Part shown: in pieces, positions 1 to 8,512 of the stretch | How the letters are laid out: each line of letters starts with the position of its first letter | Numbering within the stretch: position 1 is the stretch's first letter | Source of the DNA: an uncultured Cellulophaga sp. | GTDB lineage: Bacteria; Bacteroidota; Bacteroidia; Flavobacteriales; Flavobacteriaceae | Direction: 5' to 3' | Length of the DNA: 64,000 nt | NCBI GenBank assembly: GCA_947496695.1 | Contig: CANMEI010000005.1 | Span: 124,001 to 188,000 of the forward strand | Translations under genes and position numbers: made by a program | The notes under the pieces: generated by a model | Database searches by the model: none | Told to the model about the DNA's origin: nothing | The model's input: the letters and a program-made list of their open reading frames with translations, nothing else

Positions 1-533
1 ATGTTTATACATGGAGTACAGGAGAAACTACAGAAGAAATTACTACCTGCCCAGAAGAAACTACAACTTATACAGTTACAGTTACTGATGCAAATGGATG
101 TTCTGTTGAATCTGAAATAATTGTTGAGGTTGAAGATGTAGTTTGTGAGTCTAGAGGGAGATATACAAAAATACAAATGTGTTACAATGGTCGTTCTGTA
201 TGTGTTTGGGAATACTTAGTGAAGTACTACGAAAAATATGGATATACTATTGGTTCTTGTACTAGCAATACAGAAGGTGTAGTGGTTTCTGATGTTTATC
301 CAAATCCTTTTACATCGTATATTATTACAAAAATAGAAGCTTCGGAAAGAGCAAAAGCAGAATTTGTAATTTACAATAGTTATGGTAGGGTAGTTTATAA
401 ATCATCAAAAACCATTTCATCTGGTGAGAACAAAACAATACTACCATTATGGTATTTAAGTAGAGGGTATTACTATTTAAAAATTTATGTTGATGGTGAA
501 TTAAAAAGCACTCAAACCATTATGAGTAAATAA
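1..533 (+). CDS. T9SS-exported surface protein, C-terminal part (5' end outside window)
   Basis: The frame that ends at the TAA at 531-533 is open back to base 3 without a start, so this is the tail of a longer gene entering from the left. The first ~45 residues look like a PKD/Ig-like module (YTWSTGETTEEIT, then TYTVTVTDANGCS), common in repetitive flavobacterial adhesins and hydrolases. The last ~80 residues (VVVSDVYPNPF, then IYNSYGRVVY, ending in LKIYVDGELKSTQTIMSK) match a type A sorting domain of the type IX secretion system, which directs export through the outer membrane. The activity of the missing N-terminal part cannot be known. An internal ATG at 177 exists but is not needed. Confidence 0.85.
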   Translation, partial: VYTWSTGETTEEITTCPEETTTYTVTVTDANGCSVESEIIVEVEDVVCESRGRYTKIQMCYNGRSVCVWEYLVKYYEKYGYTIGSCTSNTEGVVVSDVYPNPFTSYIITKIEASERAKAEFVIYNSYGRVVYKSSKTISSGENKTILPLWYLSRGYYYLKIYVDGELKSTQTIMSK

Positions 534-552
534 TATTTTAGATTACTTTTAA

Positions 553-587
553 TAAAAAAACCGCCAATTTAATTGGCGGTTTTTTTA
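553..587. terminator. Bidirectional intrinsic terminator
   Basis: A GC-containing hairpin (CCGCCAATT / AATTGGCGG, 561-579) is flanked by an A-run on the left and a T-run on the right, so it can terminate transcription in both directions. It sits between the convergent T9SS protein gene and the DoxX-like gene. Confidence 0.85.
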
Positions 588-1001
588 TTATACAACTTTT
601 TTAAGTGTTGCTTTTTCTTTCACTTTTTTTATATATTGTTTGTTTGCTACATTTCTTTTTTTATATAATACATAATTAGTTATTAAAAGTATTAGACAAA
701 AAACGGCTGTAGCTCCATTGCCATCTTTAGCCAGTAAGTGAGCAATGATTCCTAATGTTAAATTCATAAAAAAGCCTGCATAAGCCCATTCAACCATCCA
801 TTTTGTTTTTTTAGTTATAATAATGATTAAACCAATAATTTGAGCAGTTCCTAAAATTTGAATTAAATAAGCAGGATAACCAAGGCTAATAATTTTGGTA
901 ACAATAGCTTCATAATTGATATATGAATTAATTACGGCGCCTACAATAGCTATTGAAAAAAGAGCAAATGATACTAGGTAATATAGTTTGTGATTTTTCA
1001 T
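588..1001 (-). CDS. DoxX-like small integral membrane protein
   Basis: A 137-residue protein with four predicted transmembrane helices (roughly residues 8-28, 45-63, 70-90 and 98-113) and a basic C-terminal tail. Size and topology match the DoxX-like family, with a short loop after helix 1 and a conserved-looking G-x-A-Q-I-I-G segment in helix 2. Members are small membrane proteins of mostly unknown biochemical role. The gene stands alone, convergent with the T9SS protein gene and divergent from the Fur-family gene. The family call rests on topology and general resemblance, so it is moderately sure. Confidence 0.6.
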   Translation of the reverse strand: MKNHKLYYLVSFALFSIAIVGAVINSYINYEAIVTKIISLGYPAYLIQILGTAQIIGLIIIITKKTKWMVEWAYAGFFMNLTLGIIAHLLAKDGNGATAVFCLILLITNYVLYKKRNVANKQYIKKVKEKATLKKVV

Positions 1002-1141
1002 AATTTGGGAGTTTTATGTTTTACATTTTAAAATTAAAAACATTATAAGGTTTAAAAATCGACGAATAGTTATAGGTTTATTTACTATAGATGAGTAACT
1101 TTAATCTGTAGATATAATTACACAATAGTTTCCTTGTTATA

Positions 1142-1555
1142 ATGAATAATACTGAGCAATTTCTTGAACAAAAGAATATACGCCCTACTGCAATGCGAAT
1201 ATTGGTGTATCAGTTTATGGCTTCAAAAGAAATTACAGTAGGGTTAACTGATATTGAGAATGCCTTTGATAAAGCTGAAAGAACAACTTTGTATAGAACA
1301 TTAAAAACTTTTGAAGAAAAAGGTATTGTTCATCAAGTAGATGACGGTACAGGAACTACAAAATATGCATTATGTGAAGAAGGCTGTAATTGTGAAGTAA
1401 ATCAAGATTTACACTTGCATTTTCATTGTAGTAAGTGCAATAAAACTATTTGTTTGACAGAACATAAAATTCAACCCATAAACTTACCAGATAATTTTGT
1501 TGCTGAAGATGTGAACCTTGTTGTAAAAGGTATTTGCGATAAATGTAATGTGTAA
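1142..1555 (+). CDS. Fur-family transcriptional regulator (Zur-like context)
   Basis: The 137-residue protein has the Fur layout: an N-terminal winged helix (residues 1-80, with RPTAMRILVYQFM and the recognition segment ERTTLYRTLKTFEEKGIV) and a C-terminal metal-binding dimerisation domain. Structural zinc cysteines are at C96/C99 and C132/C135, and the HLHFHC segment supplies further ligands. It ends 41 bases before the ATG of a zinc/cadmium-type P-type ATPase. Inference: it senses zinc or a related metal and controls the ATPase, perhaps together with itself. It could instead be a peroxide or iron sensor; sequence alone does not decide. Confidence 0.85.
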   Translation: MNNTEQFLEQKNIRPTAMRILVYQFMASKEITVGLTDIENAFDKAERTTLYRTLKTFEEKGIVHQVDDGTGTTKYALCEEGCNCEVNQDLHLHFHCSKCNKTICLTEHKIQPINLPDNFVAEDVNLVVKGICDKCNV

Positions 1556-1596
1556 ATGCACTACTGTTGCATGTTCTTATTTCAGAACTTTGTAAT

Positions 1597-3549
1597 ATGA
1601 GTGATCAAGTAAATGTAAATACGAGTTGTGGTTCAGGTTGTTGTAGTAATGAACATAGCCATAGCCATAGCCATGGAGAAGGAAATACTAAGTTTAAAAC
1701 TTATTTACCAGCTATCGTCAGCTTCATAATGCTAGTAGTAGGTATGCTTTTTGATTATACAGTATTTTTATGTTTTTTTAAAGGTTGGGTGCGTTTAGTT
1801 TGGTATGCAATTGCTTATTTACCAGTTGGTCTTCCTGTCTTAAAAGCAGGATTTGAGAGCATAAAAAGAGGAGACTTTTTTACCGAGTTTTTGTTAATGT
1901 CAATTGCAACTATTGGTGCATTTGTACTTGGGGAATATCCTGAAGGTATTGCTGTAATGGTTTTTTATTCGGTAGGAGAATTGTTTCAAGATGCAGCTGT
2001 GCAAAAAGCCAGAGGTAATATTAAAGCTTTACTAGATGTAAGACCAAATGAAGCCTCTGTTTATAGGGATAATATTTTTAGTACTGTTTTACCAGATACT
2101 GTTGCAATAGGAGAGAAAATACAAGTGTTAGTAGGAGAAAAAATTCCTTTAGATGGAATTTTATTATCAAAAAGAGCATCATTAAATACAGCAGCTATTA
2201 CTGGAGAAAGTAAACCTCAAAATGTTTTACAAAATGAAGCTGTTTTTGCGGGGAGCATTAATATGGAACATGTTATTGAAATTAAAACCACAAAAGAATT
2301 TAAAGACAGTTCTATTGCTAGAATATTAGATTTAGTACAGAATGCGACAGCTCGTAAGTCTAAAACAGAGTTATTTATTAGAAAATTTGCTAGAATTTAC
2401 ACACCAATTGTTACTTTTTTAGCTATTGCAGTTACTTTTTTGCCATACTTTTTTGTTTCTGATTATGTGTTTGGAGAATGGCTATATCGTGCATTAATAT
2501 TTTTAGTAATCTCTTGTCCATGTGCTTTAGTAATTTCAATTCCGTTAGGATATTTTGGAGGTTTAGGTGCCGCATCACGAAATGGAATATTATTTAAGGG
2601 AGCATCTTTTTTAGATACGATTACAAAAATAAATAGTGTGGTAATGGATAAAACAGGAACCGTAACTAAAGGAGTATTCAAACTAAAAGAGATTAAAACT
2701 TTTGGAGTTTCAGAAAATGAATTGATGCATTATTTAACAGCTATGGAATCAAAATCTACCCACCCCATAGCAAAAGCATTGATGAAGTATAATAATGATA
2801 AAACACACTATGTAGCTTCTAGTATTTCAGAAATTCAAGGGAAAGGCTTAGTTGGTATTGTAAATAATAAAGCTGTTTTGGTAGGAAATAAAGTATTAAT
2901 GCAAGTAAATGATATTAGCGTTCCTGATGAGCTTAACAGTATTGTAGAAACAATTGTATGTATTGCAATTGATAAAGTTTTTGTTGGCTATGTTAGTATT
3001 GCTGATGAGTTAAAGGATGATGCTCAAGTGGCGATTCAAGATATAAGAGATACTGGAATATCAAAAATAGTAATGTTGTCGGGTGATAAAGATGCTATTA
3101 CTCAAAAAGTGGCAAAAAAATTAAAACTTGATAGGGCTAAAGGTGGGTTGTTACCAGAGGAAAAGTTGAATGAAGTTGAGGTAATGAAAACTGAGCATAA
3201 TAAAGTGGCTTTTGTTGGAGATGGTATAAATGATGCTCCTGTTTTGGCGGCAAGTGATATTGGTATAGCAATGGGAGGTTTGGGGAGTGATGTTGCTATT
3301 GAAACAGCAGATGTGATTATTCAAACAGATCAACCTTCAAAAATAGCCACGGCTATAAAAATAGGAAAATCTACAAGGCATATTGTTTGGCAGAATATAG
3401 CTCTTGCATTTGGTGTAAAATTTATCATTCTCTTTTTAGGTATAATTGGTTTAGCTAGTATGTGGGGAGCCGTATTTGCTGATGTTGGTGTTGCGCTCTT
3501 AGCAATATTAAATGCCGTTCGTTTGCAAAATATGAATTGGGATAAATAA
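1597..3549 (+). CDS. Heavy-metal (Zn/Cd/Pb-type) translocating P1B-ATPase
   Basis: A 650-residue P1B-type ATPase that would export divalent metal from the cytoplasm. Visible motifs are CPC in the transmembrane metal site (about residue 307), the phosphorylated DKTGT (about 351), the P1B-specific HP (about 389) and GDGINDAP (about 541). The end, DVGVALLAILNAVRLQNM, resembles ZntA/CadA. There is no classical N-terminal HMA domain; instead residues ~9-27 carry a CGSGCC plus HSHSHSH metal-binding tail built on a 6-bp repeat. The ATG at 1597 is chosen over an in-frame TTG at 1567, because it is the only ATG and gives a normal N-terminus. It probably forms an operon with the upstream Fur-family gene. 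Confidence 0.93.
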   Translation: MSDQVNVNTSCGSGCCSNEHSHSHSHGEGNTKFKTYLPAIVSFIMLVVGMLFDYTVFLCFFKGWVRLVWYAIAYLPVGLPVLKAGFESIKRGDFFTEFLLMSIATIGAFVLGEYPEGIAVMVFYSVGELFQDAAVQKARGNIKALLDVRPNEASVYRDNIFSTVLPDTVAIGEKIQVLVGEKIPLDGILLSKRASLNTAAITGESKPQNVLQNEAVFAGSINMEHVIEIKTTKEFKDSSIARILDLVQNATARKSKTELFIRKFARIYTPIVTFLAIAVTFLPYFFVSDYVFGEWLYRALIFLVISCPCALVISIPLGYFGGLGAASRNGILFKGASFLDTITKINSVVMDKTGTVTKGVFKLKEIKTFGVSENELMHYLTAMESKSTHPIAKALMKYNNDKTHYVASSISEIQGKGLVGIVNNKAVLVGNKVLMQVNDISVPDELNSIVETIVCIAIDKVFVGYVSIADELKDDAQVAIQDIRDTGISKIVMLSGDKDAITQKVAKKLKLDRAKGGLLPEEKLNEVEVMKTEHNKVAFVGDGINDAPVLAASDIGIAMGGLGSDVAIETADVIIQTDQPSKIATAIKIGKSTRHIVWQNIALAFGVKFIILFLGIIGLASMWGAVFADVGVALLAILNAVRLQNMNWDK

Positions 3550-3582
3550 AAAGAGAATGTGTAAAACACATCCTCTTTTTAT
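3548..3582. terminator. Intrinsic terminator between convergent genes
   Basis: A hairpin with arms AAAGAGAATGTG / CACATCCTCTTT (one mismatch) and a TAAAA loop is flanked by A and T runs. It overlaps the stop of the ATPase gene and can serve both it and the convergent msrB-msrA unit. Confidence 0.75.
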
Positions 3583-3606
3583 AAGCTACGATAAAATCTT
3601 AAATTC

Positions 3607-4146
3607 TTACTTTAGTCTATCTCCGTATAGCTTTCTGAGTTTTGTAAGTTTTGGAGTAATTACAGCATTACAATAGCCATTTTCAGGATTGTTAGCGTAA
3701 TAATCTTGATGGTAATCTTCAGCTTCATAAAATATGCCCAATTTCGTTATTTCAGTTACAATAGGCTCGTCGTAATACGGAGTCACTTTTTCAATAACAC
3801 TTTCGGCAATTTTCTTTTGAGAATCATTATGATAGTAAATAGCGGAGCGGTATTGTGTGCCAACATCAGCACCTTGTCTATTTAAAGTCGTAGGGTCATG
3901 GCTTGTCATAAAAATAACCAATAAATCTTCATAACTAATAACTGAATTATCAAAAGTTATTTGAATTACTTCCGTGTGCCCAGTTAAACCAGAACAAACT
4001 TCTTTATAGGTTGGTTTTCCTGGAGCAGTACCACCAGTATAGCCAGAAATTATTTTTTCAACACCTTTTACTTCTTTAATAACGGCCTCAACACACCAAA
4101 AGCATCCGCCTCCGACAGTCATTTCTTCTAATTTTTTATCTTCCAT
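3607..4146 (-). CDS. msrA: Peptide-methionine (S)-S-oxide reductase MsrA
   Basis: Repairs the S-form of methionine sulfoxide in proteins using thioredoxin. The 179-residue sequence has the family signature GGGCFWCVEA near the N-terminus, with catalytic C15, and the conserved YRSAIYYH and YEAEDYHQDYY segments. It lacks a signal peptide, so it is cytoplasmic. Its ATG directly abuts the stop codon of msrB, so the two are surely co-transcribed. This order and spacing echo the MsrA-MsrB fusions of other bacteria. Confidence 0.96.
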   Translation of the reverse strand: MEDKKLEEMTVGGGCFWCVEAVIKEVKGVEKIISGYTGGTAPGKPTYKEVCSGLTGHTEVIQITFDNSVISYEDLLVIFMTSHDPTTLNRQGADVGTQYRSAIYYHNDSQKKIAESVIEKVTPYYDEPIVTEITKLGIFYEAEDYHQDYYANNPENGYCNAVITPKLTKLRKLYGDRLK

Positions 4147-4593
4147 TTATCCAATTTCTAATTTAATAGCTTCAGAGTTAATACAGTAACGCAATCCACT
4201 AGGTTCGGGTCCATCAGGAAAAACATGACCTAAATGTGCGTCACAAGTATTACATAACACTTCAACTCGTATCATACCAAATGATACATCTTTTATATAT
4301 TTAATTGCATTTTCTTTAATTGGTTGTGTAAAACTAGGCCAACCATATTGTGACTCATATTTAATTTTAGAGTCAAAAAGCGGTGTATTACAACAAACAC
4401 AATTGTATTTTCCGGTTTCAAAATTAGTACAAAAACCACCACTATGAGCTGTTTCTGTACCTTTTTCACGTGTAATTCTATATTGCTCAGGAGTTAAAAT
4501 GGATTTCCATTCATTTTTTGTTTTTTCAACTCTTTTGTCGGGAGTAAGATTTCCTTTAGCAGTATAGCTAATTATACTTTTCCATGTTAGCAT
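4147..4593 (-). CDS. msrB: Peptide-methionine (R)-S-oxide reductase MsrB
   Basis: Reduces the R-form of methionine sulfoxide, complementing MsrA. The 148-residue protein has the two zinc cysteine pairs (C65/C68 and C114/C117) and the catalytic RYCINS motif with C137 near the end. There is no obvious signal peptide. It is the first gene of a two-gene unit, with its stop codon immediately followed by the msrA start. Confidence 0.96.
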   Translation of the reverse strand: MLTWKSIISYTAKGNLTPDKRVEKTKNEWKSILTPEQYRITREKGTETAHSGGFCTNFETGKYNCVCCNTPLFDSKIKYESQYGWPSFTQPIKENAIKYIKDVSFGMIRVEVLCNTCDAHLGHVFPDGPEPSGLRYCINSEAIKLEIG

Positions 4594-4779
4594 ATAAAGT
4601 GTTTTTACCTATAATGTTAATGCTCTAATAGTCGAAAAACGCATCATTTACTTACAGCATATAAAATTATTGAAAATAGCTTAAATTTTTAAAACGGAAC
4701 TGTATTAAAATGTTACTTTTTAATTAAAATAATGTATCTACAACGTTTGAAATAGTAAATATTTAACAGAAATTGTATT

Positions 4780-4809
4780 TTTGACGTTGATTTAAATATG
4801 CTATTTTTG
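4780..4809 (+). promoter_or_regulatory. Flavobacterial sigma-type promoter upstream of eda
   Basis: TTTG at 4780-4783, an 18-base spacer, and TATTTTTG at 4802-4809 fit the Bacteroidota -33/-7 consensus (TTG-N17-23-TAnnTTTG). The start of transcription would fall near 4816, about 30 bases before the ATG. A second identical -7 octamer lies at 4776-4783, but its nearest TTTG (4746-4749) is 26 bases away, outside the usual spacing. Confidence 0.6.
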
Positions 4810-4845
4810 AAAAATAGATAAAACACTAATAAACTAAAAAAAATA

Positions 4846-5514
4846 ATGGCACAGTATTCAAGAATTGAAGTGGCAAATGTAATGAAGGAAAACGGTATGG
4901 TTCCTTTGTTTTATCATCCTGATATTGAATTAGGAAAAAAAATATTAAAAGCAGTTTACGATGGAGGGGCTCGTTTAATGGAGTTTACTGCTCGTGGTGA
5001 TTTCGCTTTTGAAGTTTTTTCTGAATTAAATAAATATGCAATAAAAGAACTTCCTGGAATGATTTTAGGAGTTGGGTCTATTACTGATGCAGCTGCAGCT
5101 TCTATGTTTATGCAAATGGGTGCTAACTTTATTGTTACTCCTTCTTTAAGAGTTGATATAGCTAAAGTTTGTAATAGAAGAAAAGTATTATGGTCTCCTG
5201 GTTGTGGTTCATTAACTGAAATTAATGCTGCTGAAGAATTAGGTTGCGAAGTGGTAAAACTTTTCCCTGGAGATTTATACGGACCAGGATTTGTAAAAGG
5301 AATTAAAGGTCCTCAACCTTGGACAAGTATTATGCCTACAGGTGGTGTTAGTACTGATGAGGCTAACTTAAAAGGTTGGTTTGATGCAGGTGTAACTTGT
5401 GTTGGTATGGGATCAAAATTAATTAGCAAAGATGTTCTAGCTAATAAAGATTATGCAGGACTTGAAAAAACAGTAAGAGAAACATTAGCTTTAATTAAAA
5501 AGTTACGTTCGTAA
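4846..5514 (+). CDS. eda: KDPG / 4-hydroxy-2-oxoglutarate aldolase
   Basis: A class I aldolase of the KDPG/KHG family that splits 2-keto-3-deoxy-6-phosphogluconate into pyruvate and glyceraldehyde 3-phosphate. The 222-residue TIM-barrel protein shows the conserved catalytic glutamate (E46 in MEFTARG), the Schiff-base lysine (K138 in VVKLFPGD) and the phosphate-binding MPTGGV segment. It stands alone between its own promoter and terminator; no 2-keto-3-deoxygluconate kinase or uronate isomerase gene is adjacent in this window. Usual family length is about 210-220, so it is complete. Confidence 0.92.
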   Translation: MAQYSRIEVANVMKENGMVPLFYHPDIELGKKILKAVYDGGARLMEFTARGDFAFEVFSELNKYAIKELPGMILGVGSITDAAAASMFMQMGANFIVTPSLRVDIAKVCNRRKVLWSPGCGSLTEINAAEELGCEVVKLFPGDLYGPGFVKGIKGPQPWTSIMPTGGVSTDEANLKGWFDAGVTCVGMGSKLISKDVLANKDYAGLEKTVRETLALIKKLRS

Positions 5515-5546
5515 TCTGATTTTTTTTACTCAGCTTAATATATTTG

Positions 5547-5580
5547 AAGCCTCACTATTTATTTAGTGAGGCTTTTTTTT
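5547..5580 (+). terminator. Intrinsic terminator of eda
   Basis: Perfect stem AAGCCTCACT / AGTGAGGCTT with a short AT loop, followed by a run of eight T, 33 bases after the eda stop. Confidence 0.88.
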
Positions 5581-5655
5581 AATTAAAAAAGTATGGTAGT
5601 TAAAAAACTATCTAGTATTTTACATCTAATTATAAATTGATTTAATTAAAAAGTT

Positions 5656-6387
5656 GTGCGTAAGTTATTTTATTTAGGAGTTTTTGTTTTGTTAGTATTG
5701 GCTTGCAAACAAGAAATGAAAAAAACAAGTTTAGGAAGTTTAGATAAAAAGGACAGTATCATTGAGGCGATAATTATAGATACTATTCCTAGAATAACTA
5801 AAGTGAAAGAAAAAGTTTTTAAATCATTAGAGGGGTTGGCAGATACAACTTTTGTTAGGTTAGCAGATTATAGTGGTGATTTTGCATATGATATGCGTTA
5901 TGCAACTGATAATAACTTTTTAAAAAAACAGGTTTATGATTGTGCTGAGTGTTATACTCGTGTAAAAACTGCAAAAGCTTTGTTAAAGGCAAATGCCGAT
6001 TTTATGAATAGTGGTGTAAAAATAAAGTTTTTCGATTGTTATAGGCCCAATGATGTACAGTATAAAATGTGGGCAATAGTTCCTAATCCGCAATACGTAG
6101 CTAACCCCAAAAAAGGTTCTATTCATAATAAAGGAGGGGCAGTTGATATTACTTTAGTTACTCTTGATGGTGAAGAACTTGATATGGGAACCGATTTCGA
6201 TTTCTTTGGAAAAAAGGCGTATCATGATAATTTTGACTTACCAGAAAATATATTAGCAAATAGAAAATTATTGAAAGAAACGATGGAAGCTTATGGTTTT
6301 TGGTCTATTAGAACGGAATGGTGGCACTATAACTTATCAGAAGGAAGCAATGCTAAAATTGCTAATTTTAAATGGGAGTGTAATTAA
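5656..6387 (+). CDS. D-Ala-D-Ala dipeptidase-like (VanX/DdpX, M15D) lipoprotein
   Basis: The 243-residue protein starts at a GTG with a lipoprotein signal (LVLAC, lipidated C17). Family M15D zinc ligands are visible: H157 and D164 in SIHNKGGAVDITL, and E221-W-W-H224. A substrate-side arginine is present in CYRPN. VanX-type enzymes cleave D-alanyl-D-alanine; in non-resistant bacteria such enzymes usually salvage peptidoglycan D-Ala-D-Ala. No vanH or vanA ligase is nearby, so it should not be read as a vancomycin resistance gene. It ends 8 bases before an exported esterase gene, probably in the same transcript. No ATG gives the signal peptide, hence the GTG choice. Confidence 0.85.
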   Translation: MRKLFYLGVFVLLVLACKQEMKKTSLGSLDKKDSIIEAIIIDTIPRITKVKEKVFKSLEGLADTTFVRLADYSGDFAYDMRYATDNNFLKKQVYDCAECYTRVKTAKALLKANADFMNSGVKIKFFDCYRPNDVQYKMWAIVPNPQYVANPKKGSIHNKGGAVDITLVTLDGEELDMGTDFDFFGKKAYHDNFDLPENILANRKLLKETMEAYGFWSIRTEWWHYNLSEGSNAKIANFKWECN

Positions 6388-6395
6388 AAAAACAA

Positions 6396-7322
6396 ATGCG
6401 AATGAAAAAATCAATTTTATGTCTTTTGATGTTGTTCTTTTTAACTTTTTCGGCAATAGCTCAAGATACTATTGTGTCTCTTTGGGATAAAAAAATCCCT
6501 AATTATACTCCTTCAGGAGAAAAAGAAATTAGAAAAGAGAATGATAGACGTGTAGCCTATTCTTTAGTGCAAAACCCTATCATTGAAGTTTATTTACCAT
6601 CAAAGGGTAGTGCAACAGGTAAAGCTATGTTGATTTTTCCTGGTGGAGGTTATCATCACTTGGCATATGATTGGGAGGGAACAGATTTTGCAAAATTTTT
6701 AAATTCTAAAGGCATTGCTGGTATTGTTGTAAAGTATAGACTTCCAAACTCAAAGTCATTAATAGATAGTTATAATGTACCATTACAAGATGCACAACGA
6801 GCTATACGAATGGTAAGGGCTAATGCAGAGATTTGGAATATAAAATCAGATAAAGTTGGTGTTGTTGGCTTTTCAGCTGGTGGTCATTTAGCCTCAACAT
6901 TAGGCACACATTTTAATGAACAGGTTTACAGTGCACAAGATGAAATAGATGAATTAAAAGCTAGACCAGATTATATGGCATTAATATATCCTGTAATATC
7001 AATGCAAGATAATATAACGCATGATGGATCTAAAAAAGCTTTAATAGGGGAGAATCCTACTGATGATTTACGAAATCATTTTTCTAATGAATTACAAGTA
7101 AAAACGAATACACCACCAACATTTTTGTTGCACGCAACGGATGATACTACGGTGGTGGTTGAAAATAGTTTATTGTTTTACTTGGCATTACGAGAAAATA
7201 AAATCCCTGTAGAAATGCATATTTTCCCTAGTGGTGGGCATGGTTTTGCTTTGGCAAATTCAAATGAAATTTTAAAAAATTGGTCACATCAATTGTATAA
7301 TTGGATAGAAAATTTAGAATAA
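6396..7322 (+). CDS. Exported alpha/beta hydrolase (esterase, acetyl-xylan-esterase-like)
   Basis: A 308-residue secreted enzyme with a Sec signal peptide cleaved near residue 22 (FSAIAQ). The hydrolase triad can be placed: nucleophile S160 in GFSAGG, an acid at D249/D250 in HATDDTTV, and H282 in SGGHGFA. The oxyanion segment FPGGGYHHLA replaces the classical HGGG. This layout fits BD-FAE/acetyl-xylan esterase-like proteins that are common in Bacteroidota, but the natural substrate is unknown. It follows the VanX-like gene by 8 bases. An alternative start two codons downstream (MKKS) is equally good. Confidence 0.8.
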   Translation: MRMKKSILCLLMLFFLTFSAIAQDTIVSLWDKKIPNYTPSGEKEIRKENDRRVAYSLVQNPIIEVYLPSKGSATGKAMLIFPGGGYHHLAYDWEGTDFAKFLNSKGIAGIVVKYRLPNSKSLIDSYNVPLQDAQRAIRMVRANAEIWNIKSDKVGVVGFSAGGHLASTLGTHFNEQVYSAQDEIDELKARPDYMALIYPVISMQDNITHDGSKKALIGENPTDDLRNHFSNELQVKTNTPPTFLLHATDDTTVVVENSLLFYLALRENKIPVEMHIFPSGGHGFALANSNEILKNWSHQLYNWIENLE

Positions 7323-7326
7323 TTAA

Positions 7327-8505
7327 TTAAACTTTTTCACAATCTAAAACCATATAATTATTGTCACTATTTGTAGTGAAAAATAAATAACGATTGCCAC
7401 CATCTTTAATTTTAAATTTTTTCCTAATCGTAGCAACACTATCTGTAAAGTTACGTGTGGTAATATTAGCCTTAGTTATTTTTAATTTTTGTAGTTCTTT
7501 TTTAGAATAAGGTAGTATGTTTTTTATTTTAAACCTACGACCAGGAAAATCTATAAGTTTTTCAGAAGTGTATAAATGACTATGTTCATGTAATTTTTTC
7601 AACTCAAAACTATTTCCAATGGTTTTAAAGGCACCAGACTTTAAAATAGCACTATTTGGTTCGTATAAAAATGAAAGTGGATTAGCGAGTTCGGAAAACA
7701 CTTCTTTTTCATTATTAAGTTTAAACTCGAAAGTTTGGCTTTCTGTTTTGGTTAAATTAATTGTTTTTATGTTAACGGAATCTGTATAGTTTTTTTCTAA
7801 AATCCATAGTAATTCTTTTACATCATTTTGAAGTGCAACCACATGAATTTCTTTTACATTTTGAAGTTCTTTAATTCCAATTGAAAAATCTAAGAGGGGA
7901 GAAGTTTTAATTAATATTTTGTTTGATTTTGAAAAAAGTAAATTTAAATTAGCAGGAACATTAGGTAAACAATCGGCCATAAAAAACACCTTTTCTTTGG
8001 CATCGTTTCTTCTTGATGGATCAATATAAATCCAGTCAAATTTTTGATTGGTTTGTTGTAAAAAATCTAACCCATTTTCGGCAATAAATGTAGCGTTTTC
8101 AATACCTAAAATTTTGTAGTTGTGAGTAACTATTTTTGATAATTTTTCATCTAGTTCACAATGGTAAATTTGATCACATTTCTTACTGAAAAAATAGCTG
8201 TCAATTCCGAAGCCTCCAGTGAGGTCGATTAATGATTTTCCTGCAACTAAATTGGTTTTGTATTGTGCAGTAACTTCTGATGAAGTTTGTTCAATATTTA
8301 ACTTGTTGGGGTAATAAATATTTGGTGTGTTGAACCAGGTTGGTAACTTGCTTTCACTTCTTTTTTTAGCCTCAAGTTGTTCAACTAACTCTTTTTGAGT
8401 TACATCTTCAAAAATTGGTTTTTTAAGTAAAATTGACATAATGTCAGTGATCCAATTTTTTGATATAAAATCCTGAACACCAGTGTTTAGTATATTCTTA
8501 TTCAA
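7327..8505 (-). CDS. Class I SAM-dependent methyltransferase with THUMP-like C-terminal domain
   Basis: The 392-residue protein has a central Rossmann methyltransferase fold with the SAM motif SLIDLTGGFGIDSYFF and the acidic loop CELDE, followed by a catalytic-type IYIDPSRR. The C-terminal ~100 residues (from about GRRFKIKN to the end) resemble the THUMP-like domain attached to these methyltransferases in Bacteroidota. Such proteins are expected to act on RNA, but no substrate is established. It is convergent with the esterase gene (4-base gap) and lies 7 bases downstream of the AI-2E-type gene, within a - strand unit of three genes. Confidence 0.8.
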   Translation of the reverse strand: MNKNILNTGVQDFISKNWITDIMSILLKKPIFEDVTQKELVEQLEAKKRSESKLPTWFNTPNIYYPNKLNIEQTSSEVTAQYKTNLVAGKSLIDLTGGFGIDSYFFSKKCDQIYHCELDEKLSKIVTHNYKILGIENATFIAENGLDFLQQTNQKFDWIYIDPSRRNDAKEKVFFMADCLPNVPANLNLLFSKSNKILIKTSPLLDFSIGIKELQNVKEIHVVALQNDVKELLWILEKNYTDSVNIKTINLTKTESQTFEFKLNNEKEVFSELANPLSFLYEPNSAILKSGAFKTIGNSFELKKLHEHSHLYTSEKLIDFPGRRFKIKNILPYSKKELQKLKITKANITTRNFTDSVATIRKKFKIKDGGNRYLFFTTNSDNNYMVLDCEKV

Positions 8506-8512
8506 AGTAATT

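Noticed and set aside
1567..1596. TTG start adding ten residues to the P-type ATPase
   Set aside because: An ATG at 1597 gives a normal N-terminus, and the extra residues are not family-like.
5656..6387. Vancomycin-resistance gene vanX
   Set aside because: No vanH, vanA or vanS/R genes nearby, and the protein is a lipoprotein; a peptidoglycan salvage dipeptidase is more likely.
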